Assembly (NCBI RefSeq): GCF_012911845.1
Contig: NZ_JAAXCU010000046.1
Location: 62,001 to 126,000 of the forward strand
DNA length: 64,000 bases
Origin: Bacillus sp. RO2
GTDB taxonomy: Bacteria; Bacillota; Bacilli; Bacillales; Bacillaceae_I
Direction: 5' to 3'
This document shows, in pieces, positions 54,119 to 62,954 of the stretch (position 1 is its first letter; each line of letters opens with the position of its first letter). The notes below the pieces were generated by a model. It saw only the letters and a program-made list of their open reading frames with translations. It was not told the DNA's origin and did not search any database. The translations under genes and the position numbers were made by a program.

Positions 54119-55222
54119 TTAGCGTCCGTTACGACGGCTTAAAATATGATGTCCATTTTGTAAAAATTGACTGCGAGAATTTTTCATTCTTTCAATACGC
54201 TCTTCAGCAAGACGATCTGCTGCACGGTATGTTGGGATACCGTCACGTTTTGCAATTTCAATAACTCTCTCAATGTTGTCGTAAATTCCTTCTACTTTTT
54301 TCATTGCACGCTCACGGTTGTAACCATATAGCTCATCCGCTACGTTAATCACACCACCAGCATTGATTACATAGTCAGGAGCATAAACGATACCCATTTC
54401 ATGGATGATATCTCCGTGTTTAGTATCAAGCAACTGGTTATTAGCTGCACCAGCGATAACTTTTGCTTTTAATTGAGGAATCGTTTCGTCATTGATAGTT
54501 GCTCCAAGTGCACATGGTGCATAGATGTCGCAGTCTACACTGTAGATGTCGTTGATGTCTACTGCTCTTGCACCGAACTCTTCTACTGCACGGTTAACCG
54601 CTTCTTTATTGATATCTGTTACGATAAGCTGAGCACCTTCTTCGTGAAGATGACGGCAAAGGTTGAATGCCACGTTACCTACACCTTGAACAGCTACAAC
54701 TTTTCCTTCTAATGAATCTGTACCAAATGCTTCTTTCGCTGCAGCTTTCATTCCGCGGTATACTCCAAATGCTGTTACAGGAGATGGGTTACCGGAAGAA
54801 CCGAATGCAGGTGATACACCTGTTACATAGTCTGTTTCTTCATAGATCAAGTCCATGTCTGCTACAGTTGTACCAACATCTTCTGCAGTGATGTAGCGTC
54901 CGTTTAATCCTTGGATGTAACGACCGAAAGCTCGGAACATTTCTTCGTTTTTGTCAGTGCGTGGGTCACCAATGATAACTGTTTTACCGCCACCAAGGTT
55001 TAATCCAGCTGCAGCGTTTTTGTAAGTCATCCCTTTTGCAAGACGAAGTGCATCTTCAATGGCTGCACCTTCATTTGCGTAAGTCCACATGCGTGTTCCG
55101 CCAAGTGCAGGCCCAAGTGTTGTATCGTGAATAGCTATGATTGCTTTCAGTCCTGATTGTTTGTCTTGGCAAATCACCAGTTGCTCGTAGTCGTAAGTCT
55201 CCATATATTTGAAAATTTCCAT
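54119..55222 (-). CDS. bcd: Leucine/branched-chain amino-acid dehydrogenase
   Basis: A 367-aa NAD-dependent oxidative deaminase of leucine, valine and isoleucine. It has the substrate site [45 protein letters not shown] (catalytic lysines) and the Rossmann motif [18 protein letters not shown]. The ATG at 55222 has GGAGG 9 nt upstream. The gene is between ptb and buk; the 2-oxo acids it makes are the substrates of the bkd complex encoded downstream. The last 15 residues extend slightly past typical family ends. Confidence 0.94.
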   Translation of the reverse strand: MEIFKYMETYDYEQLVICQDKQSGLKAIIAIHDTTLGPALGGTRMWTYANEGAAIEDALRLAKGMTYKNAAAGLNLGGGKTVIIGDPRTDKNEEMFRAFGRYIQGLNGRYITAEDVGTTVADMDLIYEETDYVTGVSPAFGSSGNPSPVTAFGVYRGMKAAAKEAFGTDSLEGKVVAVQGVGNVAFNLCRHLHEEGAQLIVTDINKEAVNRAVEEFGARAVDINDIYSVDCDIYAPCALGATINDETIPQLKAKVIAGAANNQLLDTKHGDIIHEMGIVYAPDYVINAGGVINVADELYGYNRERAMKKVEGIYDNIERVIEIAKRDGIPTYRAADRLAEERIERMKNSRSQFLQNGHHILSRRNGR

Positions 55223-55270
55223 GATAAAATTCCTCCCCAAGATAGTAAATGATTTTTAGTTTTAGAAATT

Positions 55271-55373
55271 TGTTCTACACCTCTGTTGATTTCCGATAAA
55301 GGCTTTGCTTTCCTAGGGACTCCACCAAGCGCTATCTCCCTCAGGGGTCACCGCCTTTTTCTACAATCAACAG
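55271..55373 (-). repeat. Bacillaceae palindromic repeat element, copy B (degenerate)
   Basis: Read on the minus strand it starts GCTGTTGATTGTAG and ends GGAAATCAACAG, so CTGTTGATT and AATCAACAG form perfect 9-bp terminal inverted repeats. The inner part GGAAAGCAAAGCCTT and GAGATAGCGCTTGG match copy A at 30281. It fills the gap between ptb and bcd inside the bkd operon. Confidence 0.75.
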
Positions 55374-55397
55374 CTATGTTTTTTTATGAACTTTAAT

Positions 55398-56297
55398 TTA
55401 TTTCACAGAACAAACCGCAAGGGCTAGTGAGTTTAGTTTACTCTCTGCTGAGTCAGCTCTGGATGTTAACACAATCGGTGCTTTTGCGCCGGCAATGATT
55501 GCTCCGACTTTCGCTTTTGCAAAGTAGATTAATGATTTATATAAGACATTTCCAACTTCAATGGTCGGAACAAACAGGATGTCCGCTTGTCCTGCCACGT
55601 CACTTTGAATTCCCTTGTGCTCAGCAGCAAGTGCTGATACTGCGTTATCCAATGCTAGTGGGCCATCAATGAGGCAGTCTTTTATTTGACCTCTATTATT
55701 CATTTGTGTAAGAAGTGCTGCATCCACCGTAGCTTGCATCGCTGGGTTCACTACCTCTACGGCAGCGAGTGGCGCAACTCTCGGGAGTTCAATCCCTAGC
55801 GCTCTTGCCACATGAACAGAGTTTTGAACAATCTGCACTTTTTGTTGAAGATCTGGCGCCACATTCATTGCTGCATCTGTTACAAATATTAATTGTTCAT
55901 AACCTGGCACTTCAAATGCGGCAACATGGGATAATACATTGCCCGTCCGCAAACCATACTCTTTGTTTAACACTTCTTTAAGAATGGTTGCTGTTGGGAC
56001 ATTTCCTTTCATCAGTACATCCGCTTCGCCGCTTGAAACAGCTTTTACAGCAAGTTCTGATGCCTTCTTAGTACCATCAGCAGAAACAATTTTCAGTGCA
56101 TGATGTGATGCATCGACATTGTGTTCTTTTAATAATGCTAGTATTTTCTCCTCATGTCCAAACAGTATAAAGGAAGCCAACTGCTTGTTTAAGGCATGAG
56201 AAACCGCTTCGATCACTTCTTCATCTTCGGCTGCTGCAATTGCTACCACTTTAGAAGTGAGCTGGGTTGCTTTGGTGATAAGTTCCTCTAGTTTCAT
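55398..56297 (-). CDS. ptb: Phosphate butyryltransferase
   Basis: A 299-aa member of the phosphate acyltransferase family that exchanges CoA for phosphate on butyryl- or branched acyl-CoA. Typical stretches are KVVAIAAAEDEEVIEAVSHAL, ADVLMKGNVPTATILKEVLN, SHVAAFEVPGYEQLIFVTDAAMN and the ADILFVPTIEVGNVLYKSL region. It is the first gene of the ptb-bcd-buk-lpdV-bkdAA-bkdAB-bkdB operon. A perfect sigma-54 promoter stands about 40 bp upstream. Confidence 0.95.
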   Translation of the reverse strand: MKLEELITKATQLTSKVVAIAAAEDEEVIEAVSHALNKQLASFILFGHEEKILALLKEHNVDASHHALKIVSADGTKKASELAVKAVSSGEADVLMKGNVPTATILKEVLNKEYGLRTGNVLSHVAAFEVPGYEQLIFVTDAAMNVAPDLQQKVQIVQNSVHVARALGIELPRVAPLAAVEVVNPAMQATVDAALLTQMNNRGQIKDCLIDGPLALDNAVSALAAEHKGIQSDVAGQADILFVPTIEVGNVLYKSLIYFAKAKVGAIIAGAKAPIVLTSRADSAESKLNSLALAVCSVK

Positions 56298-56333
56298 TTT
56301 CTCAACCCTTCCTTTCTACTCCAATATTATCTA

Positions 56334-56349
56334 TGCAAGAAGCGTGCCA
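56334..56349 (-). promoter_or_regulatory. Sigma-54 (SigL) promoter of the ptb-bkd operon
   Basis: TGGCACGCTTCTTGCA on the minus strand: perfect -24 TGGCAC and -12 TTGCA elements with 5 bp between. It lies between bkdR, which encodes the matching activator, and ptb. Confidence 0.92.
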
Positions 56350-56410
56350 ACTTGTTTATAAGTGAAAACGCTTTATTTTACCGCTCATCACTAAGCAAGA
56401 TTTTTCATAC

Positions 56411-56428
56411 CGTGCAGTTTTTTGCACG
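56411..56428. promoter_or_regulatory. Candidate BkdR upstream activator site
   Basis: The palindrome CGTGCA-N6-TGCACG lies 62 bp upstream of the -24 element and 5 bp past the bkdR stop. Location and symmetry fit an enhancer for the neighbouring sigma-54 activator. Confidence 0.65.
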
Positions 56429-56433
56429 CACTA

Positions 56434-58485
56434 TTAATCAATCTTGAATTTCTCCATTTTATAATAAAGATTTCTAATTGATACTCCGAGCTCTTTAGCA
56501 GTCTTTGTTTTGTTACCTTTATTCTTCTTCAATATCTTTTGAATTATTTTCGCTTCATACCCTTCTAGCATTTCTGCTAAAGTGTAATCACTAGAGACTG
56601 TTTCGGCAGAATCTTGTACTACTTTGTCTCCGCTGGTAGCCAAATCCGGAATATGTTCTGTGTCGATAAACACTTCATTAAATTTCATAAAAATGATGGC
56701 TCGTCCAAGAACATTTTCAAGCTCCCTCACATTGCCTGGCCAATCGTAGGCAGCAAGGTGATTGATAGCTCGTGGAGTTAACCCTTCCACATTTCTACCG
56801 TAATCTTGATTTATTTTTCTTATAAGATGTTCACTTAACGCTTCTATATCTTCTTTTCTTTTACGCAGAGGCGGAATGTGAATAGGCATTCTATTTAAAC
56901 GATAATAAAGATCCTCACGGAATGACCCGTCTGCAATTCCTTTTTCTAGATTTACATTTGTGGCAGCAATCACTCTTACGTTAATGGTAATTGCTTTTGT
57001 TCCACCTACGCGTATGATTTCATTTTCTTGTAGAACCCTTAATAGTTTTGCTTGAGTATTGGCAGATAATTCTCCAATCTCATCGAGGAAAATACTACCG
57101 TTATTTGCTTCTTCAAATAGCCCTTTTTTACCGCCTCGCTTGGCACCAGAAAATGCACCTTCTTCATAACCGAACAATTCACTTTCCAATAAAGATTCAG
57201 AAAGAGCAGCACAATTAACTCTGATAAATTTGTTATATTTGCGGCTGCTTGCGTTATGAATAGCGTGGGCAAAAAGCTCTTTCCCCGTGCCGGACTCCCC
57301 GCGTAATAAAACGGTTGCTGGTGTTTTCGCCCCAAGTTTTGCTTGTTCAATGGCAAGGCTCATTTCTTCAGAAGTTCCGATGATATCCTCAAAGGAATAC
57401 TTCGCTTCGAGCGTTCTGATAATCTGTCTTGCCCGGTCCAACTCAGTGGTAAGCGTCTGTATTTCTGAGACATCATGGATGACACCCACACTCCCTTTTA
57501 ACTTGCCATCCACTATTATCGGCGCGACGTTTACAATGACTTCCTTTTTAGATGGACCTACTTTTAAATTCACACCGCGAACAGCTCTCCTAGTTTCCAG
57601 TACCTTCATATGCATACTGTCACCTTCATAAATATCTGCTGTTGCAGGCTTACCAATGACTTGTTGTTCTTCAAGTCCAGTCAACCTCGAGTATGCAGGA
57701 TTTATCATCAAACCTCTGCCAAATTCATCTACCACGGAAATCGCTTCATCAGACGACTGAATGATCGCTTCAAGCATGGTCTGAATACCTTTTAGGTTTG
57801 TAACTTCCTCTGCAAGGTTCATAACTTCTGTGATGTCCTTGAAAACAGCAAAGGCTCCAATTACCCTTCCATCTTCATCTATAAGAGGAGATCTTGTTGT
57901 AATGATTTTTTTACCGTTTTCAAGTAGCATTTCTTTGTTTTTTTCTACTTTTTGCGTATGTATCACATCTTGCAGTCTGCTTGTTGGAACATTTTCCAAG
58001 ATATGTTGACCAAGCATATGCGCTTTTTTTATTCCTACTATTTTTTCAGCACTTTTATTGTAGATGATAACCTTGCCTTGTTGATCAACCACCATCAATC
58101 CATCGTGAAGCAGATTAAATATGAGGTCGCGTTTGTGGGATTCATATTTCATTTTTGCAATCAGTTCTTCTTTTTCTTCCACCAAAGTTGCTGTAATGTG
58201 AGCTACCGTTCCAGGAACGAGAACCGTTCTCGGGTTCTTCGCCTCACGAATTTCACGAAATACCTCGTCCGAACCAGTCGCTTCAATGATGATATCCACA
58301 CTCTCAGATAAGAAATCTTTCCAATCTAGTCCGACTGTAATTCCCATGTCTTTTGCAAGCTCCAAGCCAGGTGCTGCCTGGTTAATATCGACAACAGCAA
58401 GCAAATGGAACATTCCTGAATGCGTTAACATTTTTAAAATCGCAGAACCGCCTTTACCAGCACCAACTACCAATACTGTCTGCAT
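56434..58485 (-). CDS. bkdR: BkdR, sigma-54-dependent activator of the bkd operon
   Basis: A 683-aa enhancer-binding protein. It starts with a Rossmann-like NAD-type domain ([17 protein letters not shown]), has two PAS domains (about 130-230 and 250-340), a central AAA+ domain (Walker [16 protein letters not shown], sigma-54 contact loop GAFSGA, Walker [20 protein letters not shown]) and a C-terminal Fis-type HTH ([19 protein letters not shown]). The fused N-terminal domain is a known feature of Bacillus BkdR. It lies upstream of ptb on the same strand, separated by the sigma-54 promoter. Confidence 0.95.
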   Translation of the reverse strand: MQTVLVVGAGKGGSAILKMLTHSGMFHLLAVVDINQAAPGLELAKDMGITVGLDWKDFLSESVDIIIEATGSDEVFREIREAKNPRTVLVPGTVAHITATLVEEKEELIAKMKYESHKRDLIFNLLHDGLMVVDQQGKVIIYNKSAEKIVGIKKAHMLGQHILENVPTSRLQDVIHTQKVEKNKEMLLENGKKIITTRSPLIDEDGRVIGAFAVFKDITEVMNLAEEVTNLKGIQTMLEAIIQSSDEAISVVDEFGRGLMINPAYSRLTGLEEQQVIGKPATADIYEGDSMHMKVLETRRAVRGVNLKVGPSKKEVIVNVAPIIVDGKLKGSVGVIHDVSEIQTLTTELDRARQIIRTLEAKYSFEDIIGTSEEMSLAIEQAKLGAKTPATVLLRGESGTGKELFAHAIHNASSRKYNKFIRVNCAALSESLLESELFGYEEGAFSGAKRGGKKGLFEEANNGSIFLDEIGELSANTQAKLLRVLQENEIIRVGGTKAITINVRVIAATNVNLEKGIADGSFREDLYYRLNRMPIHIPPLRKRKEDIEALSEHLIRKINQDYGRNVEGLTPRAINHLAAYDWPGNVRELENVLGRAIIFMKFNEVFIDTEHIPDLATSGDKVVQDSAETVSSDYTLAEMLEGYEAKIIQKILKKNKGNKTKTAKELGVSIRNLYYKMEKFKID

Positions 58486-58667
58486 AAAAAACCCCTCTAC
58501 ACCTGTTACATATATTCTCTTGCCAAATTGAAAGAAAATTCACAGTCTTCTATAAAAGGTATGAAATTTCTTGCACACTTTTATCTTAAATGTTTTTACT
58601 CTTCTATGCAAGGCATTTTCTGCTATAATGGAAACCGAAAGCTTTGAAAGTGAGGCCAACATTTGAT

Positions 58668-58910
58668 ATGCAACGAATAATTGCTTTAATCATTTTATTG
58701 ATTCCAGGAATCATAGCTGTTTATGGAATAAAATTGATGAGGGACATGGTATTCAATATTGCACATCCTTTAATCCCTTCATTAACCTTGCAATTCATTA
58801 TAGGATTTCTATTTTTTTTAGTAGGATTATGGTTTGTCGCTGGTTTCATTTTTCACCGAGACCGCAAGCGTAACAATGTTCAAAAACGGTTCCAAAAGAG
58901 AGAGAAATAA
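58668..58910 (+). CDS. yqzF: YqzF, DUF2627 membrane protein
   Basis: An 80-aa protein with two membrane helices (about residues 3-22 and 41-63) and a basic tail (HRDRKRNNVQKRFQKREK). It matches the DUF2627 family; the B. subtilis homologue yqzF occupies the same place next to bkdR. No function is known. The ATG at 58668 is used, with GTGAGG 13 nt upstream (long spacing); the TTG at 58644 has no better site. A TATAATG -10 is seen at 58624-58630. It is divergent from bkdR. Confidence 0.85.
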   Translation: MQRIIALIILLIPGIIAVYGIKLMRDMVFNIAHPLIPSLTLQFIIGFLFFLVGLWFVAGFIFHRDRKRNNVQKRFQKREK

Positions 58911-58912
58911 GA

Positions 58913-58943
58913 AAACCGGCTGTTCATAGCAGCCGGTTTAATT
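58913..58943. terminator. Bidirectional terminator between yqzF and yqiK
   Basis: AACCGGCTG/CAGCCGGTT stem with a 7-nt loop, then TAATTTT on plus and TTTCTTAT on minus. It overlaps the last codons of yqiK. Confidence 0.75.
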
Positions 58944-59663
58944 TTGATATTTTAACTGTACAGCTTTCTTTGGGTAATCGGTAAAAAAACCTGCACACCC
59001 TTCTTCGAACAGTCTTTTCATAACTTTTTCATCATTTACCGTAAAAGGTCTGACAGGTACTCCCGCATGTTGAGAGCGCTGAATGATACTTGAAGTTGCT
59101 GCCTTAATATGAGGATGAATACCACTTCCCCCAACCCATTTAGTATAATCCCACGGTTTATAGATTCCTTCCATATACAAAACAGCTTTTTCTATGTTTG
59201 GCGCCAACGTATTCAATCGAGCAATACTGTAATGATTAAAGCTTGAGAAGATTATCAGGTGCGCCATCTTATATTGGTCCACTAAATCAAGAACTTTCTC
59301 CTCCATTCCCGCATATGGAAGAATGCTGTTTTTCAGTTCTATATTCACAATCGTCTGCTTTCTCGAAGCCCACTCCAACACTTCTTCCAATGTAGGAATT
59401 TCCGCATGTTTGTATTGCTTTTTAAATTTATGTACAGCGTTTATTTTTTTCAATTCTTTTAATGTTAAATCTTGCACAAAACCTTTGCTGTCAGTTGTTC
59501 GGTTCACTTTTTCATCATGTATGACAACAGGAATGCCGTCTTTGCTTAATTGAACATCTAATTCGATCCCATCTGCTCCATCTTTATATGCTTGTTCAAA
59601 GCTGATCATCGTATTTTCAGGATGAGTACCCGCTGATCCCCTATGGCCAAAAATTTTCGTCAT
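58938..59663 (-). CDS. yqiK: Glycerophosphodiester phosphodiesterase YqiK
   Basis: A 241-aa GDPD-family enzyme hydrolysing glycerophosphodiesters to glycerol-3-phosphate and alcohol. The metal and catalytic motif FGHRGSAGTHPENTMISFEQAYKDGADGIELDVQLSKDGIPVVIHDE contains the two catalytic histidines and the Glu/Asp metal ligands. INIELK-type NIELKNSIL and the late VRPFTVN segment complete the barrel. No signal peptide is present, so it is cytoplasmic. Location between yqzF and spo0A agrees with B. subtilis. Confidence 0.93.
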   Translation of the reverse strand: MTKIFGHRGSAGTHPENTMISFEQAYKDGADGIELDVQLSKDGIPVVIHDEKVNRTTDSKGFVQDLTLKELKKINAVHKFKKQYKHAEIPTLEEVLEWASRKQTIVNIELKNSILPYAGMEEKVLDLVDQYKMAHLIIFSSFNHYSIARLNTLAPNIEKAVLYMEGIYKPWDYTKWVGGSGIHPHIKAATSSIIQRSQHAGVPVRPFTVNDEKVMKRLFEEGCAGFFTDYPKKAVQLKYQN

Positions 59664-59755
59664 TTTTACACACCTTTCTACTTCAGTCTTGTCAGAAATA
59701 ATTGTAAACGAACGTATTATTTAGTAAAATTTTTAGATAAAGCGAGGTGAACACA

Positions 59756-59911
59756 ATGCGTCCATTACAAATATCCGCTGAAACCGCACAAAAACTTGCT
59801 GAGGCTTTGGATGTGCCTATTGAACAAGTCATGCATCTTCCTCAACATATCCTTATTCAAAAGCTTGTAGAAATAGAGCGAAAAGAATCCAGTAACAGCA
59901 ATAAAGAGTAA
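59756..59911 (+). CDS. YycC-like small protein
   Basis: A 51-aa protein. MRPLQISAETAQKLAEAL and the VMHLPQHILIQKLVE segment resemble the YycC family of small Bacillus proteins of unknown function. GAGGTGA lies 9 nt before the ATG at 59756, and codon use is normal. It is helical, possibly a small DNA-binding or adaptor fold, without evidence. It lies on the plus strand between yqiK and spo0A, with its own terminator. Confidence 0.75.
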   Translation: MRPLQISAETAQKLAEALDVPIEQVMHLPQHILIQKLVEIERKESSNSNKE

Positions 59912-59939
59912 TCCTACTTTTTGATATATGTAACATAAA

Positions 59940-59975
59940 CAAACCCAACATACAAATTTGCATGTTGGGTATTTC
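59940..59975. terminator. Terminator between the YycC-like gene and spo0A
   Basis: An 8-bp perfect stem CCCAACAT/ATGTTGGG with a loop of about 10 nt, followed by TATTTCT on plus and TTTGTTTATG on minus. Confidence 0.75.
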
Positions 59976-60003
59976 TATTGCTGGTACTTTATATCTTACC
60001 CTC

Positions 60004-60795
60004 TCAAGAAGCTCTGTGCTCCAGTCTTAATTTATCCGCAACCATCGCAATGAACTCACTATTTGTAGGTTTAGCTTTTGACATTGATACTGTGTAACCG
60101 AACAAAGAAGAGATGCTGTCGATATTACCACGTGACCAGGCAACTTCAATTGCATGGCGGATGGCACGCTCTACACGGCTCGCTGTGGTATTGTATTTTT
60201 TCGCGATATCAGGATATAGGACCTTTGTGATGGAGCCCAATAACTCGATATCATTGTACACCATGGAAATTGCTTCGCGTAAGTATAGGTAACCTTTGAT
60301 GTGAGCAGGCACTCCAATTTCATGAATGATACTTGTGATGTTTGCATCAAGATTTCTACCTTTAGGTTCTGGGCTGGAGGAACGAACAGATGATGAACTT
60401 GATCTCTTAAGGATTGGTGATGCTTTTCCGCTCACTTGACGGATGTTGCTCACAAGATTTTCCATATCGAATGGCTTTAGAATAAAATAGGAAGCTCCCA
60501 AGTCTACCGCTTTCTTTGTCACATCTTCCTGTCCAAAAGCAGTTAACATAATTACGTTAGGAGATTTTTCTAGGTTTAGACCACGCATTTTTTCAAGTAC
60601 TCCTAAACCGTCCAGATGAGGCATAATGATGTCAAGTACTAACACATCTGGATTTTTATCTTGAAGCAACTGAAGACATTCTTGACCATTGTGAGCTACC
60701 CCTACAACTTCCATGTCCTCTTGCGCTGAAATATACTCTTCCAATAGACCGACCAATTCACGGTTGTCATCTACAACACATACTTTAATTTTCAT
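60004..60795 (-). CDS. spo0A: Spo0A, master regulator of sporulation
   Basis: A 263-aa response regulator. The receiver has the acidic [11 protein letters not shown], phosphoacceptor Asp55 in [12 protein letters not shown] and ILKPFD. The Spo0A effector domain has the sigma-A contact and recognition helix region ([43 protein letters not shown]). It is activated through the phosphorelay and controls entry into sporulation. The upstream region has a SigH promoter and several 0A boxes. It is next to spoIVB in the classical order. Confidence 0.97.
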   Translation of the reverse strand: MKIKVCVVDDNRELVGLLEEYISAQEDMEVVGVAHNGQECLQLLQDKNPDVLVLDIIMPHLDGLGVLEKMRGLNLEKSPNVIMLTAFGQEDVTKKAVDLGASYFILKPFDMENLVSNIRQVSGKASPILKRSSSSSVRSSSPEPKGRNLDANITSIIHEIGVPAHIKGYLYLREAISMVYNDIELLGSITKVLYPDIAKKYNTTASRVERAIRHAIEVAWSRGNIDSISSLFGYTVSMSKAKPTNSEFIAMVADKLRLEHRAS

Positions 60796-60865
60796 ATAAC
60801 TAGTTTCCTCCTCAGTCCCTATACTTTCTATAAAGCATTACGCCTTAAATTTTATTCTAAATGTT

Positions 60866-60894
60866 AAATTCGACAATGCAACCTCTTTTCCTTT
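60866..60894 (-). promoter_or_regulatory. SigH-type promoter and 0A boxes of spo0A
   Basis: Minus strand: AAAGGAAAA (-35, near 60886-60894), about 12 bp, then GAATTT (-10, 60866-60871), fitting SigH. A TGTCGAA box overlaps the -10; further boxes occur at about 60960 (CGTCGAA) and 61001-61007 (TTCGACA on the minus strand). This agrees with autoregulation by Spo0A. Confidence 0.7.
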
Positions 60895-61039
60895 AAAAAA
60901 TTTAAAAAACCGTAAAAATTATATAAAATCTTTATTTTTCTCCAGAATACTCTTAAATTCGACGCAAACCGCATTCTATTACATTTATTGGGTAATATGT
61001 CGAAAAATCTTTGCTATTATCATCATAACGTAATTTTAA

Positions 61040-61085
61040 GCAAAAAAAAAGAAAAAAAGTGAGCTGTCTTAGCCCACTTTCTTCT
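61040..61085 (-). terminator. Terminator of spoIVB
   Basis: AAGTGGGCT/AGCTCACTT stem with a 5-nt loop, followed on the minus strand by TTTTTCTTTTTTTTT. It overlaps the last codons of spoIVB (stop at 61069). Confidence 0.85.
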
Positions 61086-62364
61086 CTTTGTCTTTTTGGT
61101 AAATATCAATACCCGCTTCATTCAGCATCCATTCGATATGAACGCCATAACCGCTTGTAGGGTCATTAACGAATACATGTGTGACTGCACCGATCACTTT
61201 GCCGTTCTGTATGATAGGACTTCCACTCATGCCTTGAACGATTCCCCCTGTTTTATCTAAAAGGGCTGGGTCCGTGATCTTAATGACCATCCCCTTGGTT
61301 GCAGGGAATTTCTGTGGAATGCTACTCAGAACTTCTACATCAAACTCTTCAACCTTATCCCCTTCGACCACCGTCAAAATCTTGGCAGGGCCTTCTTTCA
61401 CCTCATAAGATAATGCGATTGGCAAGGCTTTGTCCATAATGCCATTTTCAATATCTTTATGCAAGGTACCAAAAATACCGAAAGGACTATTCCTTGAGAT
61501 ATCACCAATGGCCGAACGATCGCTGGAAAATCTTGCAAGCTTCTCACCCGGAACACCATTACTACCTTTATCGATAGATGTTACCGTGGATCGTACGATT
61601 TGACCATCTTGGACAATAATTGGTTTTTTCGTATCCATATCTGATATTACGTGACCTAATGCTCCATATTTCATGGTAATGGGATCATAAAATGTCATGG
61701 TTCCAATACCAGCTGCAGAATCTCGTATATATAATCCAATTCTAAAGGAGCTCTCTTGCTTGTCTTTTAAAGGAATAAGTTTCGTTTCAATGGTTTCTTT
61801 TTCACGTGTGATGACAACATCAAGGGGATTTCCGGTTTTTCCGGACTCTTGTACGAATGGAGCAACGTCACTCATTTGTTCAATGGTTTTTCCATTTATC
61901 TTTGTAATAATATCGCCAACCTGAATACCCGCTATTTCTCCAGGCGATTTTTTTCCATCTTCCGTGTCCACTTGGTGATGACCTACTACCAATACACCTA
62001 ACGTATTTAACTTGACGCCGATCGATTGACCACCAGGATACACTTTATATTCAGGTATGACATCTACATTGACTTTCTTAACCGGGATACCTGCCAGTTG
62101 TAGTACAACCTGACCTTCCCCAGCCTGTTTGCCTTGAAATGCTAACGTTTTATCGTTTGCCTCAATCCCTAGAGAGGAGGAAGAATCTTCATTCACTTTG
62201 GCAGTCACCGGAACAGATGACTGGAAATGTAATCCTTGTCCTTCAAACATCGTTATTTTATTTGGGATTTGGACATACTCTTTAAATGGTTGACTTACAC
62301 ATAATACCATGACTGAAACAAGGAGAAATACACCAACAATTTTTCTAATTATATCTTCTCTCAA
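61069..62364 (-). CDS. spoIVB: SpoIVB, forespore signalling serine peptidase
   Basis: A 431-aa S55-family peptidase secreted from the forespore to trigger SigK activation by cleaving SpoIVFA. It has an N-terminal membrane segment, a PDZ domain ([12 protein letters not shown] to [15 protein letters not shown], about 105-190) and the catalytic domain with [26 protein letters not shown] (catalytic Ser at about 382). I place the start at a TTG (62364): GAGGAG lies 10 nt upstream, whereas the in-frame GTG at 62373 touches it. The resulting start [10 protein letters not shown] aligns with the B. subtilis protein. A SigG promoter was not identified. Confidence 0.93.
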   Translation of the reverse strand: MREDIIRKIVGVFLLVSVMVLCVSQPFKEYVQIPNKITMFEGQGLHFQSSVPVTAKVNEDSSSSLGIEANDKTLAFQGKQAGEGQVVLQLAGIPVKKVNVDVIPEYKVYPGGQSIGVKLNTLGVLVVGHHQVDTEDGKKSPGEIAGIQVGDIITKINGKTIEQMSDVAPFVQESGKTGNPLDVVITREKETIETKLIPLKDKQESSFRIGLYIRDSAAGIGTMTFYDPITMKYGALGHVISDMDTKKPIIVQDGQIVRSTVTSIDKGSNGVPGEKLARFSSDRSAIGDISRNSPFGIFGTLHKDIENGIMDKALPIALSYEVKEGPAKILTVVEGDKVEEFDVEVLSSIPQKFPATKGMVIKITDPALLDKTGGIVQGMSGSPIIQNGKVIGAVTHVFVNDPTSGYGVHIEWMLNEAGIDIYQKDKEKKVG

Positions 62365-62683
62365 ACATTTCACTCTCCTCGGTCCTATCCCACACCATTC
62401 ATGGCTACATTATATAATTTTGCCTTGTCAGGCTACATTTATAACAACGATATTAATTTAAATGCTACCCTTTATGGATAGTTATGTTATTTGAGGGGAA
62501 TGGGGATATTAATTGGGAGTAGGAATGGTGAATATTATGTTAAATGGGCCAGCTTTGGAAACGTCGATGTTGAATTTCAGTGAACGATGAACGACTTCGT
62601 ACGGGCTTGAGGGCAAATTTAGTCGTTTCTACAGTTGCTGAAGTGCAATCAAATGGCTTCCCTTTTTGTAGCGTAAGAGCAAA

Positions 62684-62910
62684 TGTCCGAAGATTTTCAG
62701 AAGTTGACCGAAGTTTTGGCATTTTTGACCGAACCAAAATTTAGAATGACCGAACCCCGTTTGAGATTTGACCAAACAACGCCTTTTAGTGTCCGAACCC
62801 TGCCTTTATTGAGTGTATAAATGTCCAAACATCAAACAAAGTTGTCCAAACTGTTTTACACACACTAAAAATGACCCAAAAACTTATAAAAATTGCTGAT
62901 TTTGTACAAA
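62684..62910. repeat. Array 4: TGWCCRAA motif repeated at helical spacing
   Basis: TG(A/T)CC(G/A)AA occurs at 62684, 62705, 62726, 62747, 62769, 62790, 62822 and 62843, with weaker copies at 62872 and 62903. Steps are 21, 21, 21, 22, 21, 32, 21, 29 and 31 bp, about multiples of 10.5. Spacers are unlike. It lies in the 590-bp gap between spoIVB and recN; the part from 62374 to 62680 shows only an unspectacular AT-rich stretch and no gene I would support. Confidence 0.85.
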
Positions 62911-62913
62911 ACT

Positions 62914-62946
62914 ACAAAAACCGTCCACACCTCCAAATGTGAACGG
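62914..62946 (-). terminator. Terminator of recN
   Basis: CCGTTCACA/TGTGGACGG stem (62921-62929 with 62938-62946, one mismatch) followed by TTTTTG on the minus strand, just past the recN stop. Confidence 0.8.
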
Positions 62947-62954
62947 CCTTCGTG

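Noticed and set aside
62540-62737. Minus-strand open frame of 65 codons between recN and spoIVB
   Set aside because: It covers part of the TGWCCRAA array; composition is biased, there is no ribosome binding site, and nothing was recognised.
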